Below, piece after piece: positions 25,533 through 32,449 of a DNA stretch of 64,000 nt. How positions within the stretch are numbered: position 1 is the stretch's first letter; each line of letters opens with the position of its first letter. The stretch spans positions 62,001 to 126,000 of the forward strand of contig CAJTVQ010000005.1 of the NCBI GenBank assembly GCA_910579935.1. Direction: 5' to 3'. The position numbers and the translations under genes are program-made. Under the pieces are notes generated by a model, which did not search any database, was not told where the DNA came from, and saw only the letters and a program-made list of their open reading frames with translations. The DNA is from an uncultured Lachnospiraceae bacterium (lineage in GTDB: Bacteria; Bacillota; Clostridia; Lachnospirales; Lachnospiraceae).

Positions 25533-26018
25533 ATGGAGGAGAAAAAGAATATTCTGACTTATGAGGGATTAAAAAAATATGAGGATGAACTTCATGAGTT
25601 AAAAGTAGTAAAAAGGCAGGAAGTAGCCCAAAAGATTAAGGAAGCAAGGGAACAGGGGGATCTGTCCGAAAATGCGGAGTACGATGCAGCAAAGGATGAA
25701 CAGCGCGACATTGAGGCGAGAATCGAGGAACTGGAGAAAATCCTGAAGAATGCGGAAGTCGTGGTCGAGGATGAAGTGGATTTGGATAAGATCAACATCG
25801 GCTGTAAAGTCAGAATACTGGATATGGAATACAGCGAAGAGCTGGAGTACAAAATCGTAGGCTCTACCGAGGCGAACAGCTTAAAGGGTAAGATTTCCAA
25901 TGAATCTCCGGTGGGAAAGGCATTGATCGGGGCAAAAATCGGAGATATAGTGGATGTAGAGACGCAGGTGGGCGTGCTGCAGTATAAAGTGCTTGAGATT
26001 CAGAGATCCAGCAATTAA
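25533..26018 (+). CDS. greA: transcription elongation factor GreA
   Basis: A 161-residue factor that rescues backtracked RNA polymerase by stimulating transcript cleavage. The N-terminal coiled coil has the typical acidic tip (KEAREQGDLSENAEYDAAKD with conserved Asp/Glu near residues 41-50), followed by the FKBP-like C-terminal domain (ISNESPVGKALIGAKIGDIV). Length is standard. AAGGAG precedes the ATG. Followed within 65 bp by lysS. Confidence 0.97.
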   Translation: MEEKKNILTYEGLKKYEDELHELKVVKRQEVAQKIKEAREQGDLSENAEYDAAKDEQRDIEARIEELEKILKNAEVVVEDEVDLDKINIGCKVRILDMEYSEELEYKIVGSTEANSLKGKISNESPVGKALIGAKIGDIVDVETQVGVLQYKVLEIQRSSN

Positions 26019-26081
26019 AGAGAAGGATCCGGCATCGGAATCCGGTATCGGATGAATATAGGAGAAAAGGGAGTGGCAGCG

Positions 26082-27572
26082 GTGGGAGAAACACAGAACG
26101 CACAGGAACAGGATATTAAGCAGTTGTTAAAAGTGAGGAGAGAGAAGCTTGCGGCATTGCAGGAAAAGGGGAAAGACCCGTTTCAGATTACAAAGTACGA
26201 TGTGACGCATCACAGCCTTGAGATAAAAGAGGGATTTGACGCATTGGAAGGCAGTGCCGTATCCATTGCCGGACGTGTGATGTCCAAGCGTGTGATGGGA
26301 AAGGCATCTTTCTGCAATGTACAGGATATACAGGGCAATATACAGTCTTATGTGGCAAGGGACAGCATCGGCGAAGAATCTTATGCGGATTTTAAGAAGT
26401 ATGATGTAGGAGATATCGTAGGAATCAGAGGTGAGGTATTTAAGACAAAGACAGGGGAAATCTCCATTCATGCGGCAGAGGTGACGCTTCTTTCCAAGAG
26501 CCTCCAGATTCTGCCGGAAAAATATCATGGGCTTGTAAATACGGATATCCGCTACCGGCAGAGATATACGGACCTGATCATGAACGAGGAAGTGAAGGAA
26601 ACGTTCGTGAAGCGTTCGCGGATCATCAGTTCCATCCGCCGTTATTTGGACAGTCAGGGCTTCCTTGAAGTGGAGACTCCCATGCTGGTATCCAATGCAG
26701 GCGGAGCGGCCGCGCGGCCTTTTGAAACACATTACAATGCACTGGATGAGGATGTAAAGCTGCGGATTTCTTTGGAACTGTATCTGAAGAGACTGATTGT
26801 GGGCGGTATGGAGCGTGTGTATGAAATCGGCCGGGTATTCCGGAATGAGGGGCTTGATACAAGGCACAATCCGGAGTTTACGCTGATGGAGCTGTATCAG
26901 GCATATACGGATTATAACGGAATGATGGACCTGACCGAGAATATGTTCCGCCATGTGGCGCAGGAAGTGTGTGGCACGACGACCATTTCTTACGGAGACG
27001 TGGAAATTGATCTGGGCAGTCCGTTTAAACGGATTACCATGACAGAGGCGGTAAAGGAATATACGGGCGTTGATTTTGACCAGATAGGAAATACGGAAGA
27101 GGCGAAGCGGATTGCGGATGAAAAGGGCGTGCATTATGAAGCCCGCCATACAAAGGGCGATATTCTGAGTCTGTTCTTTGAGGAATTCGTCGAGGAGCAT
27201 TTGGTGCAGCCGACTTTTGTTATGGATCACCCGGTGGAGATATCGCCGCTGACGAAGAGAAAGCCGGACAAGCCGGATTATGTGGAGCGTTTTGAATTGT
27301 TCATTACCTGCCGTGAGATGTGCAACGCCTATTCGGAGCTGAATGACCCGATTGACCAGCGGGCGCGTTTTGCCGCACAGGAGGAGGCTTTTGCAGCGGG
27401 GGATGAGGAAGCAAACCATACGGATGAGGATTTCCTGAATGCATTGGAAATCGGAATGCCGCCTACCGGAGGGATTGGATATGGGATTGACAGGCTGGTG
27501 ATGCTGCTGACGGATTCTCCGGCGATTCGGGATGTTTTGTTGTTCCCGACAATGAAGAGCTTGGATAAATAA
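26082..27572 (+). CDS. lysS: lysyl-tRNA synthetase, class II
   Basis: A 496-residue enzyme charging tRNA-Lys. The N-terminal OB fold (about 60-150; ISIHAAEVTLLSKSLQILPE) precedes the class II catalytic core: motif 1 near SQGFLEVETPMLV, motif 2 in YEIGRVFRNEGLDTRHNPEF near 248-267, and motif 3 in GGIGYGIDRLVMLLTDSP near 467. The GTG at 26082 (GGGAG upstream; conserved-looking GETQNAQEQDIKQLLKVRRE) is preferred to an ATG at 26052 that lacks a ribosome binding site. The last core chromosomal gene before the ICE. Confidence 0.96.
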   Translation: MGETQNAQEQDIKQLLKVRREKLAALQEKGKDPFQITKYDVTHHSLEIKEGFDALEGSAVSIAGRVMSKRVMGKASFCNVQDIQGNIQSYVARDSIGEESYADFKKYDVGDIVGIRGEVFKTKTGEISIHAAEVTLLSKSLQILPEKYHGLVNTDIRYRQRYTDLIMNEEVKETFVKRSRIISSIRRYLDSQGFLEVETPMLVSNAGGAAARPFETHYNALDEDVKLRISLELYLKRLIVGGMERVYEIGRVFRNEGLDTRHNPEFTLMELYQAYTDYNGMMDLTENMFRHVAQEVCGTTTISYGDVEIDLGSPFKRITMTEAVKEYTGVDFDQIGNTEEAKRIADEKGVHYEARHTKGDILSLFFEEFVEEHLVQPTFVMDHPVEISPLTKRKPDKPDYVERFELFITCREMCNAYSELNDPIDQRARFAAQEEAFAAGDEEANHTDEDFLNALEIGMPPTGGIGYGIDRLVMLLTDSPAIRDVLLFPTMKSLDK

Positions 27573-27711
27573 ACCTAGTGTTTATGCGGGGTTGAGGCAT
27601 TTGAGTACGTCAAAGGACGCATTAAAAGACGTATTTTGGCATAGTCATTTACATCAGTATGAAAGAGTACACAATCTGAAAAGAAAAAGATTCAATCAAA
27701 TATGAACTACT

Positions 27712-27755
27712 AAGAGGACATTTTCTAAAGAAATTTAGAAGATGTCCTCTTTTTT
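27712..27755 (+). terminator. strong intrinsic terminator near the ICE boundary
   Basis: AAGAGGACATTTTCTAAA (27712-27729) pairs with TTTAGAAGATGTCCTCTT around a short GAAA loop and is followed by a T-run. It could end lysS transcription or belong to the ICE edge, insulating it from the chromosome. Confidence 0.85.
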
Positions 27756-27811
27756 GCGTTATGGAGAAAATACGTCATTTGTTATGAAGTCAAAGTGAAA
27801 GGAGCACAGCA

Positions 27812-28033
27812 ATGAATGAATCAAAGAAGAAAGATAGATATGAGGATGCAAAAAAGTTTGTAAGATATTCAGATGGTGCAAAGATGTACAGTATGGGAAT
27901 GACAAAATTTCAAGAAGTGGCTAAGGATGCCAAGGCTTGTTATAAAATTGGTCAGCTTGTACTTGTTAATACAGAAATATTGGATAAGTATCTTGAAACT
28001 TTTCATATTACAGATTCTGAGTTTTATAAGTAG
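27812..28033 (+). CDS. small excisionase-like protein (DUF6462-like), module 1
   Basis: A 73-residue protein matching a small family of ICE proteins I recall as DUF6462. Conserved-looking pieces: FVRYSDGAKMYSMGMTKFQE, then AKACYKIGQLVLVNTEILD and KYLETF. The pattern (short helix-turn-helix, then a basic beta hairpin, then a helix) resembles excisionases and MerR-type DNA-binding domains, so a role in recombination directionality or ICE regulation is inferred. GAAAGGAG precedes the ATG. It opens a row of three related genes. Confidence 0.7.
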   Translation: MNESKKKDRYEDAKKFVRYSDGAKMYSMGMTKFQEVAKDAKACYKIGQLVLVNTEILDKYLETFHITDSEFYK

Positions 28034-28041
28034 GTGATGTT

Positions 28042-28500
28042 ATGGTAAATACATTGAGTGGTTCAGTTTGTGCCTATAGAAAAGAAACTGTAAAACCAAG
28101 ATTTATTCGTATTGATGAGGTAATGGCTTTATTAGATGTAACACAAGATGAGGCAATGGATATAGCGTTGGCTGCTGGAGCAAGATATCAGCTTGCAAAG
28201 ATTATATTAGTACATAAGGAAAGGTTGATGAAATTTATGAAACATTCTGCAAGAGTTCCTAGTTCAAATAAAATTGTGGAAAAGAAGTTTGTGAGAATCG
28301 GAGAGGGTTCAATGACTTACAGCATAGGACATCATAGATTTATCGAAATGGCTAGAGCAGCTGGAGCTGTATATAAGATAGGCGAAGCAAAAGGAAATAC
28401 TATTCTGATTAATCTGGAGGTGTTTGATGAATATATGGAGCAATTCAGAGAACCGCCAACAGAAATGAAACATCCATTGCCAAATGTGAAAGGAGACTGA
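28042..28500 (+). CDS. double-module excisionase-like protein (DUF6462-like)
   Basis: A 152-residue protein made of two copies of the module seen in its neighbours. The first (about 20-70) is divergent: FIRIDEVMALLDVTQDEAMD followed by AKIILVHKERLMKFM. The second (about 83-140) is typical: FVRIGEGSMTYSIGHHRFIE, MARAAGAVYKIGEAKGN, TILINLEVFDEYMEQFREP. It starts eight bases after the previous gene and ends three bases before the next, so all three are co-translated. A DNA-binding role is inferred from family resemblance only. Confidence 0.68.
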   Translation: MVNTLSGSVCAYRKETVKPRFIRIDEVMALLDVTQDEAMDIALAAGARYQLAKIILVHKERLMKFMKHSARVPSSNKIVEKKFVRIGEGSMTYSIGHHRFIEMARAAGAVYKIGEAKGNTILINLEVFDEYMEQFREPPTEMKHPLPNVKGD

Positions 28501-28503
28501 TGA

Positions 28504-28788
28504 ATGAGTTACTCATATAAGTGCTATTCAGATACAAAGGATTTTATGAAAAAATTTGTCAATGCAGAGGAAGGAGCGATTATTTATGGGATAAGTAAAT
28601 CGAGAATCATAGTAATTGCGAGAGAGGCAGGAGCAGTCTATAAAGTCGGTAATTCAGCATTAATCAATACGGAATTATTTGAAAAATATCTTGAACGATT
28701 CAGAGAGCCGGCAAGAGAACTGCCTAAGCATACATGGGACAAATTAAAGGAAATGACAAATACACCAAAAACTGGTGAAAATTCGTAA
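28504..28788 (+). CDS. excisionase-like protein (DUF6462-like), last module
   Basis: A 94-residue protein with one module: FVNAEEGAIIYGISKSRIIV, IAREAGAVYKVGNSALINTE, LFEKYLERFREPARELP, then a short polar tail. It is closest to the second module of the preceding protein (shared YK(I/V)G, INTE/INLE, FREP). It ends the three-gene row; the 546 bp that follow hold no recognised gene but many hairpins. Confidence 0.68.
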   Translation: MSYSYKCYSDTKDFMKKFVNAEEGAIIYGISKSRIIVIAREAGAVYKVGNSALINTELFEKYLERFREPARELPKHTWDKLKEMTNTPKTGENS

Positions 28789-28839
28789 AAATACACCAGT
28801 GGTGTCACTTCCGTAAAATTAAAGTGCATTGTAGAATAT

Positions 28840-29280
28840 CAATTGTCCAAGAGAGATTGGACATAACAATTGAATAATCAGTTACAGATTTGCAAAGTAG
28901 TTTGCACTACAGAATTTCTGTAGGTAGTAAAATTACGGGGCATGTACCTGGAGGATGAAAGTCACAGCTATCATATTAGTAGTCTGATGGATCGAAAGAT
29001 GAAGGGCGAGAAGCTGGATGGAAATCTGGTAAAAGGAATCGGCATGTTGCGTAAGGATAATTAACCACAGAGGGCGAGAAGTTCGTCCTTATCTTCAAAA
29101 GGCTAAAAGAAGAGATAGTGCTTCTGATAATTCAGAAGGGCGTCGTGAAACACATTTTGTGGCTCGTCTGTAACTCCCGGAGGTGAGAACACCTCTTTGT
29201 ACACGGGGCGATATAGGAGTCTAGAAGACTGGCGTGTACCTACATGCTTAGCATTAAGCATAGCCATGTAGACTATATCA
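28840..29280 (+). ncRNA. candidate structured RNA or origin-like region in the ICE
   Basis: A gene-poor stretch packed with hairpins. Perfect or near-perfect stems: CAATTGTCCAA with TTGGACATAACAATTG (28840-28874), CTACAGAA/TTTCTGTAG (28908-28924), CTTCTGA TAAT TCAGAAG (29121-29138), GAGGTG AGAA CACCTC (29180-29195), GTACACG (29199-29205) with CGTGTAC (29233-29239) enclosing AGTCT AGA AGACT, and CTACATG with CATGTAG (29240-29271) enclosing CTTA GCAT TAAG. This resembles a folded RNA, but single-strand origins are also hairpin-rich. A 40-codon frame (28942-29064) lies inside; its start is poor. Confidence 0.5.
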
Positions 29281-29334
29281 CTTCCAAATTCAAATTTTGT
29301 CTATATGGCAACTAATTTGAAGGAGGATAAAGTG

Positions 29335-29484
29335 ATGATGGGATTTAGCATAGCATTAATAATTATTGTTCTTATCGTATTGTATTCGTTAGCTAGGACG
29401 GCAGGAGAGTCGGACAGGACAATGGAACAGATAAGAGAGCAATCACTCCTTGGAAGGGAGGAGAGCTCTGGTGGGAACAGTTGA
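29335..29484 (+). CDS. 49-residue single-span membrane protein
   Basis: A short frame with AGGAGG eight bases before the ATG at 29335. It encodes one hydrophobic helix (FSIALIIIVLIVLYSLA, residues 4-20) followed by a polar tail rich in Glu, Arg and Ser. Its last codons overlap the ribosome binding site and start of the next gene. No family recognised. Its place just before the Cys-rich protein and ParM suggests membership of the same operon. Confidence 0.6.
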   Translation: MMGFSIALIIIVLIVLYSLARTAGESDRTMEQIREQSLLGREESSGGNS

Positions 29485-29725
29485 AAAAAGAGATAAGCAT
29501 AAGAAACGCAGGTTTGTATCTCCAGAAGAAAAGCTTGAAAGAGAATTAAAAGATTGTATGCATTGTAGATTCTTCTGGGGACATAACAACAGATGTGCCA
29601 ATGGAACATGTTGTAAACCATCTAAGAAAAAAGAACAGAAACTTCCGACGGAATGTGTCGGATGTCCATATTATCAGGGGAATGGTTATTGTTTTCCTTG
29701 TATGCGAAAGCTGATAGGAAAGTAG
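29471..29725 (+). CDS. cysteine-rich, probably zinc-binding small protein
   Basis: An 84-residue protein starting at GTG 29471, with GGGAGGAG just upstream. After a basic, polar N-terminus come two Cys clusters: CMHCRFFWGHNNRC, ANGTCC, and CVGCPYYQGNGYCFPC. Spacing suggests one or two zinc sites. It overlaps the preceding small membrane-protein gene by 14 bp in another frame. I do not recognise a named family. Could be a regulator or an accessory to the ParM-like protein encoded next. Confidence 0.6.
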   Translation: MGTVEKRDKHKKRRFVSPEEKLERELKDCMHCRFFWGHNNRCANGTCCKPSKKKEQKLPTECVGCPYYQGNGYCFPCMRKLIGK

Positions 29726-29734
29726 GTGGTTAAG

Positions 29735-30697
29735 ATGTTCAAGTGGCTGTTTAAGAAGAAAGGATGTGCAAAACATATGAATAACAAGTTAGAAGTAATC
29801 GGCATTGATCATGGTTGGTCAATGATGAAAACAATCTCTCAGGTATTTGTCACAGGTGTTAAGGAGATTACAACAACTCCGGCACTTTTCGGCGATGTAC
29901 TTGAGTATGAAGGAAAGTTCTATAAGGTTGGAACTGTGAGGCAGGAAGTAAAGGATACAAAGGTCGAAGATGACAGCTTTTATCTTCTCACTCTTGCAGC
30001 AGTTGCTAAGGAACTTAAAAGAAGAGGTCTTGCAGAGGCAAAGGTATTCCTTGCTGTAGGACTTCCACTTACAAGGTTTGGAGCTGAGAAGAATGACTTT
30101 ATCAAGTACCTGACAAAGAATAAGCGTGTAAGCTTCAAATATGAGAATGAGCCGTATTATATTGAAATTGATGATGTGGCAATATTTCCTCAGTGTTATG
30201 CAGCAGTAGTGGACAAGATACCTACAATGGCAAAGAAAACGCTGATAGTAGATATCGGTAGCTGGACAATCGACATTATGCCGGTAATCAACAAGTCACC
30301 GGATGAATCAAAGTGTGTGACGATACCAAAAGGTCTTATTACCTGTATGCGTTCTATCAATGAACAGTGTGTAAGACAGCTTAACGGAGAGGTAGACGAG
30401 TCAGAGATACAGAACATCATGCGATATGGCAGGTCAGATATTGATGATGAATACTTTGCCATTATTAAGGCAGAGATAGAGGATTTTGTTGATAAGGTAT
30501 ATAACTCAATCCGTGAGTTTGGGTATAACTTAAAGACTACACCGATTGTATTTGTCGGTGGAGGGGCAGTTGTGATGAAGAATTTTGGCAGTCACGATGC
30601 AAAGAACATTTCCTATAACCTTGATGTAAAGGCAAATGCAAGAGGATATGAGCAGCTTGCCACGATAGGACTTAAAAGCACTAGGCGTTTATCATAA
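29735..30697 (+). CDS. ParM/StbA-like actin-type ATPase
   Basis: A 320-residue actin-like ATPase expected to form filaments that push apart plasmid or ICE copies. ATP-site motifs: phosphate 1 in VIGIDHGWSMMKT near residue 21, phosphate 2 in LIVDIGSWTIDIMPV near 172, and the adenosine motif VFVGGGAVVMKN near 272. AGGTGG precedes the ATG at 29735; a GTG three codons earlier and an ATG at 29777 are alternatives. The next gene, eight bases downstream, encodes a ParR-like ribbon-helix-helix protein, the usual partner. Confidence 0.85.
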   Translation: MFKWLFKKKGCAKHMNNKLEVIGIDHGWSMMKTISQVFVTGVKEITTTPALFGDVLEYEGKFYKVGTVRQEVKDTKVEDDSFYLLTLAAVAKELKRRGLAEAKVFLAVGLPLTRFGAEKNDFIKYLTKNKRVSFKYENEPYYIEIDDVAIFPQCYAAVVDKIPTMAKKTLIVDIGSWTIDIMPVINKSPDESKCVTIPKGLITCMRSINEQCVRQLNGEVDESEIQNIMRYGRSDIDDEYFAIIKAEIEDFVDKVYNSIREFGYNLKTTPIVFVGGGAVVMKNFGSHDAKNISYNLDVKANARGYEQLATIGLKSTRRLS

Positions 30698-30708
30698 GGA
30701 GGCAGATG

Positions 30709-31155
30709 ATGGGAAGAAGACTTGAATATGAAGTAAAAACTTCTGTCCGCCTTAACATGAGCAATCCACAGCATGTGAAAATCAATGATGTGATTCAGAA
30801 CCTTGATCCGAAGATTTTCAAATCTAAGAATCAGTTCATCATAGATGCGATTCAGTTCTACATTGATAATTATGGAAAAGAAACCTTTGTTATCAAGAAG
30901 AAGGAAAAAGAGCGGGCTGAATATATCCGGTCAGAAGATATTGATGACATTAAGGAAGAGGTCATTGAAGCAGCAACAAATGAGGCTAGAAAAGAGGTAA
31001 TAAAGTTGTTAGGCGGAGTGATATCCGGGATGAATGTTGGTCAGCCGGTACTAATGCAGGCAGCCAATAGTGAAGCACAAGAACCTACAGAAGATGTTAT
31101 GGATGATGCAGATGTTGCAGGACTTGCAATGGGATGGATGTCGAAAGGAGACTGA
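30709..31155 (+). CDS. ParR-like ribbon-helix-helix DNA-binding protein
   Basis: A 148-residue protein whose first 70 residues (EVKTSVRLNMSNPQHVKIND, then KSKNQFIIDAIQFYIDNYG) fit a ribbon-helix-helix fold like ParR or CopG: a basic beta strand followed by two helices. A charged helical middle (about 65-100) and an acidic tail follow. It comes directly after the ParM-like gene, so the two probably form a type II partition pair, with this protein binding a centromere-like site and the filament end. AAGGAGG precedes either of two adjacent ATGs. Confidence 0.75.
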   Translation: MGRRLEYEVKTSVRLNMSNPQHVKINDVIQNLDPKIFKSKNQFIIDAIQFYIDNYGKETFVIKKKEKERAEYIRSEDIDDIKEEVIEAATNEARKEVIKLLGGVISGMNVGQPVLMQAANSEAQEPTEDVMDDADVAGLAMGWMSKGD

Positions 31156-31160
31156 TTATT

Positions 31161-31334
31161 ATGAGAAGAGTTATGGAAGTCGTAGGAACAGTGATTTTAG
31201 AGATCCTCAAGTGGATATTAAGGATAATTCTTGGAGCATTGAAGCTGGTCTTAGGACTTGCCAGAATAATTCTTCTTCTATTCGCTATGGTGGCAAGGAT
31301 ATTTCTTTCATTCGTAAGAATGGGTACATTCTGA
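31161..31334 (+). CDS. 57-residue hydrophobic membrane protein
   Basis: The ATG at 31161 follows AAAGGAG. The product is almost entirely one long amphipathic-to-hydrophobic helix (VVGTVILEILKWILRIILGA, then LKLVLGLARIILLLFAMVAR), with regularly spaced Lys/Arg. It could insert in the membrane or act as a toxin-like peptide; nothing more can be said. It sits between the ParR-like gene and another tiny reading frame. Confidence 0.6.
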   Translation: MRRVMEVVGTVILEILKWILRIILGALKLVLGLARIILLLFAMVARIFLSFVRMGTF

Positions 31335-31348
31335 GAGGAGGTGAGCGT

Positions 31349-31432
31349 ATGCAGGTAAAGGGTTTATTCTTAAATTATAAGAAAAACAGAAGACTTATGC
31401 AGTATTTCTTTAAAATAAGAGAGCTGGTATAA
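31349..31432 (+). CDS. 27-residue basic peptide
   Basis: AGAGGAGGTGAGCGT precedes an ATG at 31349. The frame encodes MQVKGLFLNYKKNRRLMQYF and seven more residues: short, basic and aromatic. The excellent ribosome binding site is the main support. It may be a true small protein or a leader peptide coupled to the hairpins that follow. Confidence 0.4.
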   Translation: MQVKGLFLNYKKNRRLMQYFFKIRELV

Positions 31433-31447
31433 TGAAAGGAGTTTAAG

Positions 31448-31554
31448 ATGCACAGAATACGGGACAGTCCTATGTGTCCCGTGCATTACAGATAAATAGT
31501 TCACCGCAAGGGTGGATGGCACGGAACACATAGCCCGTCCCTCTTGCGGAGAAG
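31448..31554 (+). promoter_or_regulatory. two-hairpin leader upstream of the lipoprotein gene
   Basis: First hairpin: ACGGGACA with TGTCCCGT, framed by ATGCAC/GTGCAT (31448-31486). Second: CCGCAAGGG (31504-31512) with CCCTCTTGCGG (31539-31549), enclosing ACGG/CCGT. The second shares the words ACCGCAAGG and GGAACACA..GCCCG with the virB4 leader at 51334-51384, suggesting a common regulatory element. Confidence 0.5.
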
Positions 31555-31569
31555 GGATGGGTGATTACT

Positions 31570-32358
31570 ATGAAGAAGATAAGTATTATCTTATTATCCG
31601 CAGTACTGGTCTTTTCAATGGCTGCCTGTAATGGTGGTAAGGAAAAGGCTGATAATCAGACAGAGAAACAGACGGAAAGCGTAAAGCCAACTGAAGAAGT
31701 AGCAATGGCAACGGAAGCTGTCACAGAGGTCACAACCGAAGCTGGAAGTGAAGAGACAGAGAAAGATATTGCCGAGGTTAAAGATTCAGAAGAGAAGACT
31801 GATAAGGAAGATAACCAGTCTGCTGATAATGAAACTGCTTCAAAGCAGAAAGAAAAGTCAGAGCAGAATGACGAGCCGGAACAGAAAGCTCCTGCAAGTG
31901 GTAATAAGGAAGCTGGTGGAAATCAGAGTAATGCAGGTAATGGTGGTCAGACTACAGACAGTCCGAAAGACAATGTGAGCAATCCAAAGCCGGCATCCGT
32001 GGCGTACAGTCCACAGAATGTTGTGTCACTTGCAACAGCAAAGTGTCAGGCAGGAGGGATGATTACCACACAGCAGAATTTACAGAATCATTTGAATGAC
32101 GGCAGTATCACGCAGGAAGAGTACAATGAGTATTATCCTTACGATGGTATGGAAGGCTCTTATTATAGTGTGTTTGTAGAGACAGACCTCAACAAAGCAA
32201 GTACCATTGATGGACAGCGGTTATCATCTGAGGATGCAATCGCAGAATATATTGCAAGTATGTTACTTTTGGAAACAGATCCGGTATTCTACATCAGTTA
32301 TGATGGAGTTTACACGACAGGCGGCACAGACTATTACGAGTTTCGATGTCACAGATAA
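31570..32358 (+). CDS. ICE-encoded lipoprotein
   Basis: A 262-residue exported lipoprotein. The signal peptide MKKISIILLSAVLVFSMAAC ends in a lipobox (SMAAC), so Cys20 would be lipidated. A long, low-complexity linker rich in Glu, Thr, Lys and Gln follows (about 23-140). The C-terminal 110 residues look folded (VVSLATAKCQAGGMITTQQN; YDGMEGSYYSVFVETDLNKA; YEFRCHR). No named domain recognised. The start at 31570 is the one that makes a canonical signal peptide. It precedes the LPQTG adhesin, so both may shape the surface of the ICE host. Confidence 0.8.
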   Translation: MKKISIILLSAVLVFSMAACNGGKEKADNQTEKQTESVKPTEEVAMATEAVTEVTTEAGSEETEKDIAEVKDSEEKTDKEDNQSADNETASKQKEKSEQNDEPEQKAPASGNKEAGGNQSNAGNGGQTTDSPKDNVSNPKPASVAYSPQNVVSLATAKCQAGGMITTQQNLQNHLNDGSITQEEYNEYYPYDGMEGSYYSVFVETDLNKASTIDGQRLSSEDAIAEYIASMLLLETDPVFYISYDGVYTTGGTDYYEFRCHR

Positions 32359-32383
32359 ATAAAAACGAATAGAAGCAGAAGGA

Positions 32384-32421
32384 AGAAAGATGTAAGCCAT
32401 AAACTTATGTCTTTCTCTTTT
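32384..32421 (+). terminator. attenuator-like terminator before the adhesin gene
   Basis: A 13-bp stem (AGAAAGATGTAAG, 32384-32396, with CTTATGTCTTTCT, 32404-32416, two G-U pairs) with loop CCATAAA is followed by CTTTTT. Its upper half is the same as in the terminator after the adhesin gene. Confidence 0.75.
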
Positions 32422-32449
32422 TATGCGAAAATTAAGGAGGAAAGAGCAC

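Noticed and set aside
26127..27419. 430-codon minus-strand frame inside lysS
   Set aside because: Shadow of the lysS coding strand; no start signal and His/Cys/Arg-rich composition typical of antisense frames.
28942..29064. 40-codon frame MYLEDESHSYHISSLMDRKM...
   Set aside because: Open and compositionally plausible, but the ribosome binding site is poor and no similarity is known to me; left as part of the structured region.
29065..29280. Group II intron, HEARO or TnpB-type guide RNA
   Set aside because: No domain V-like hairpin, and no HNH, TnpB or maturase gene nearby.
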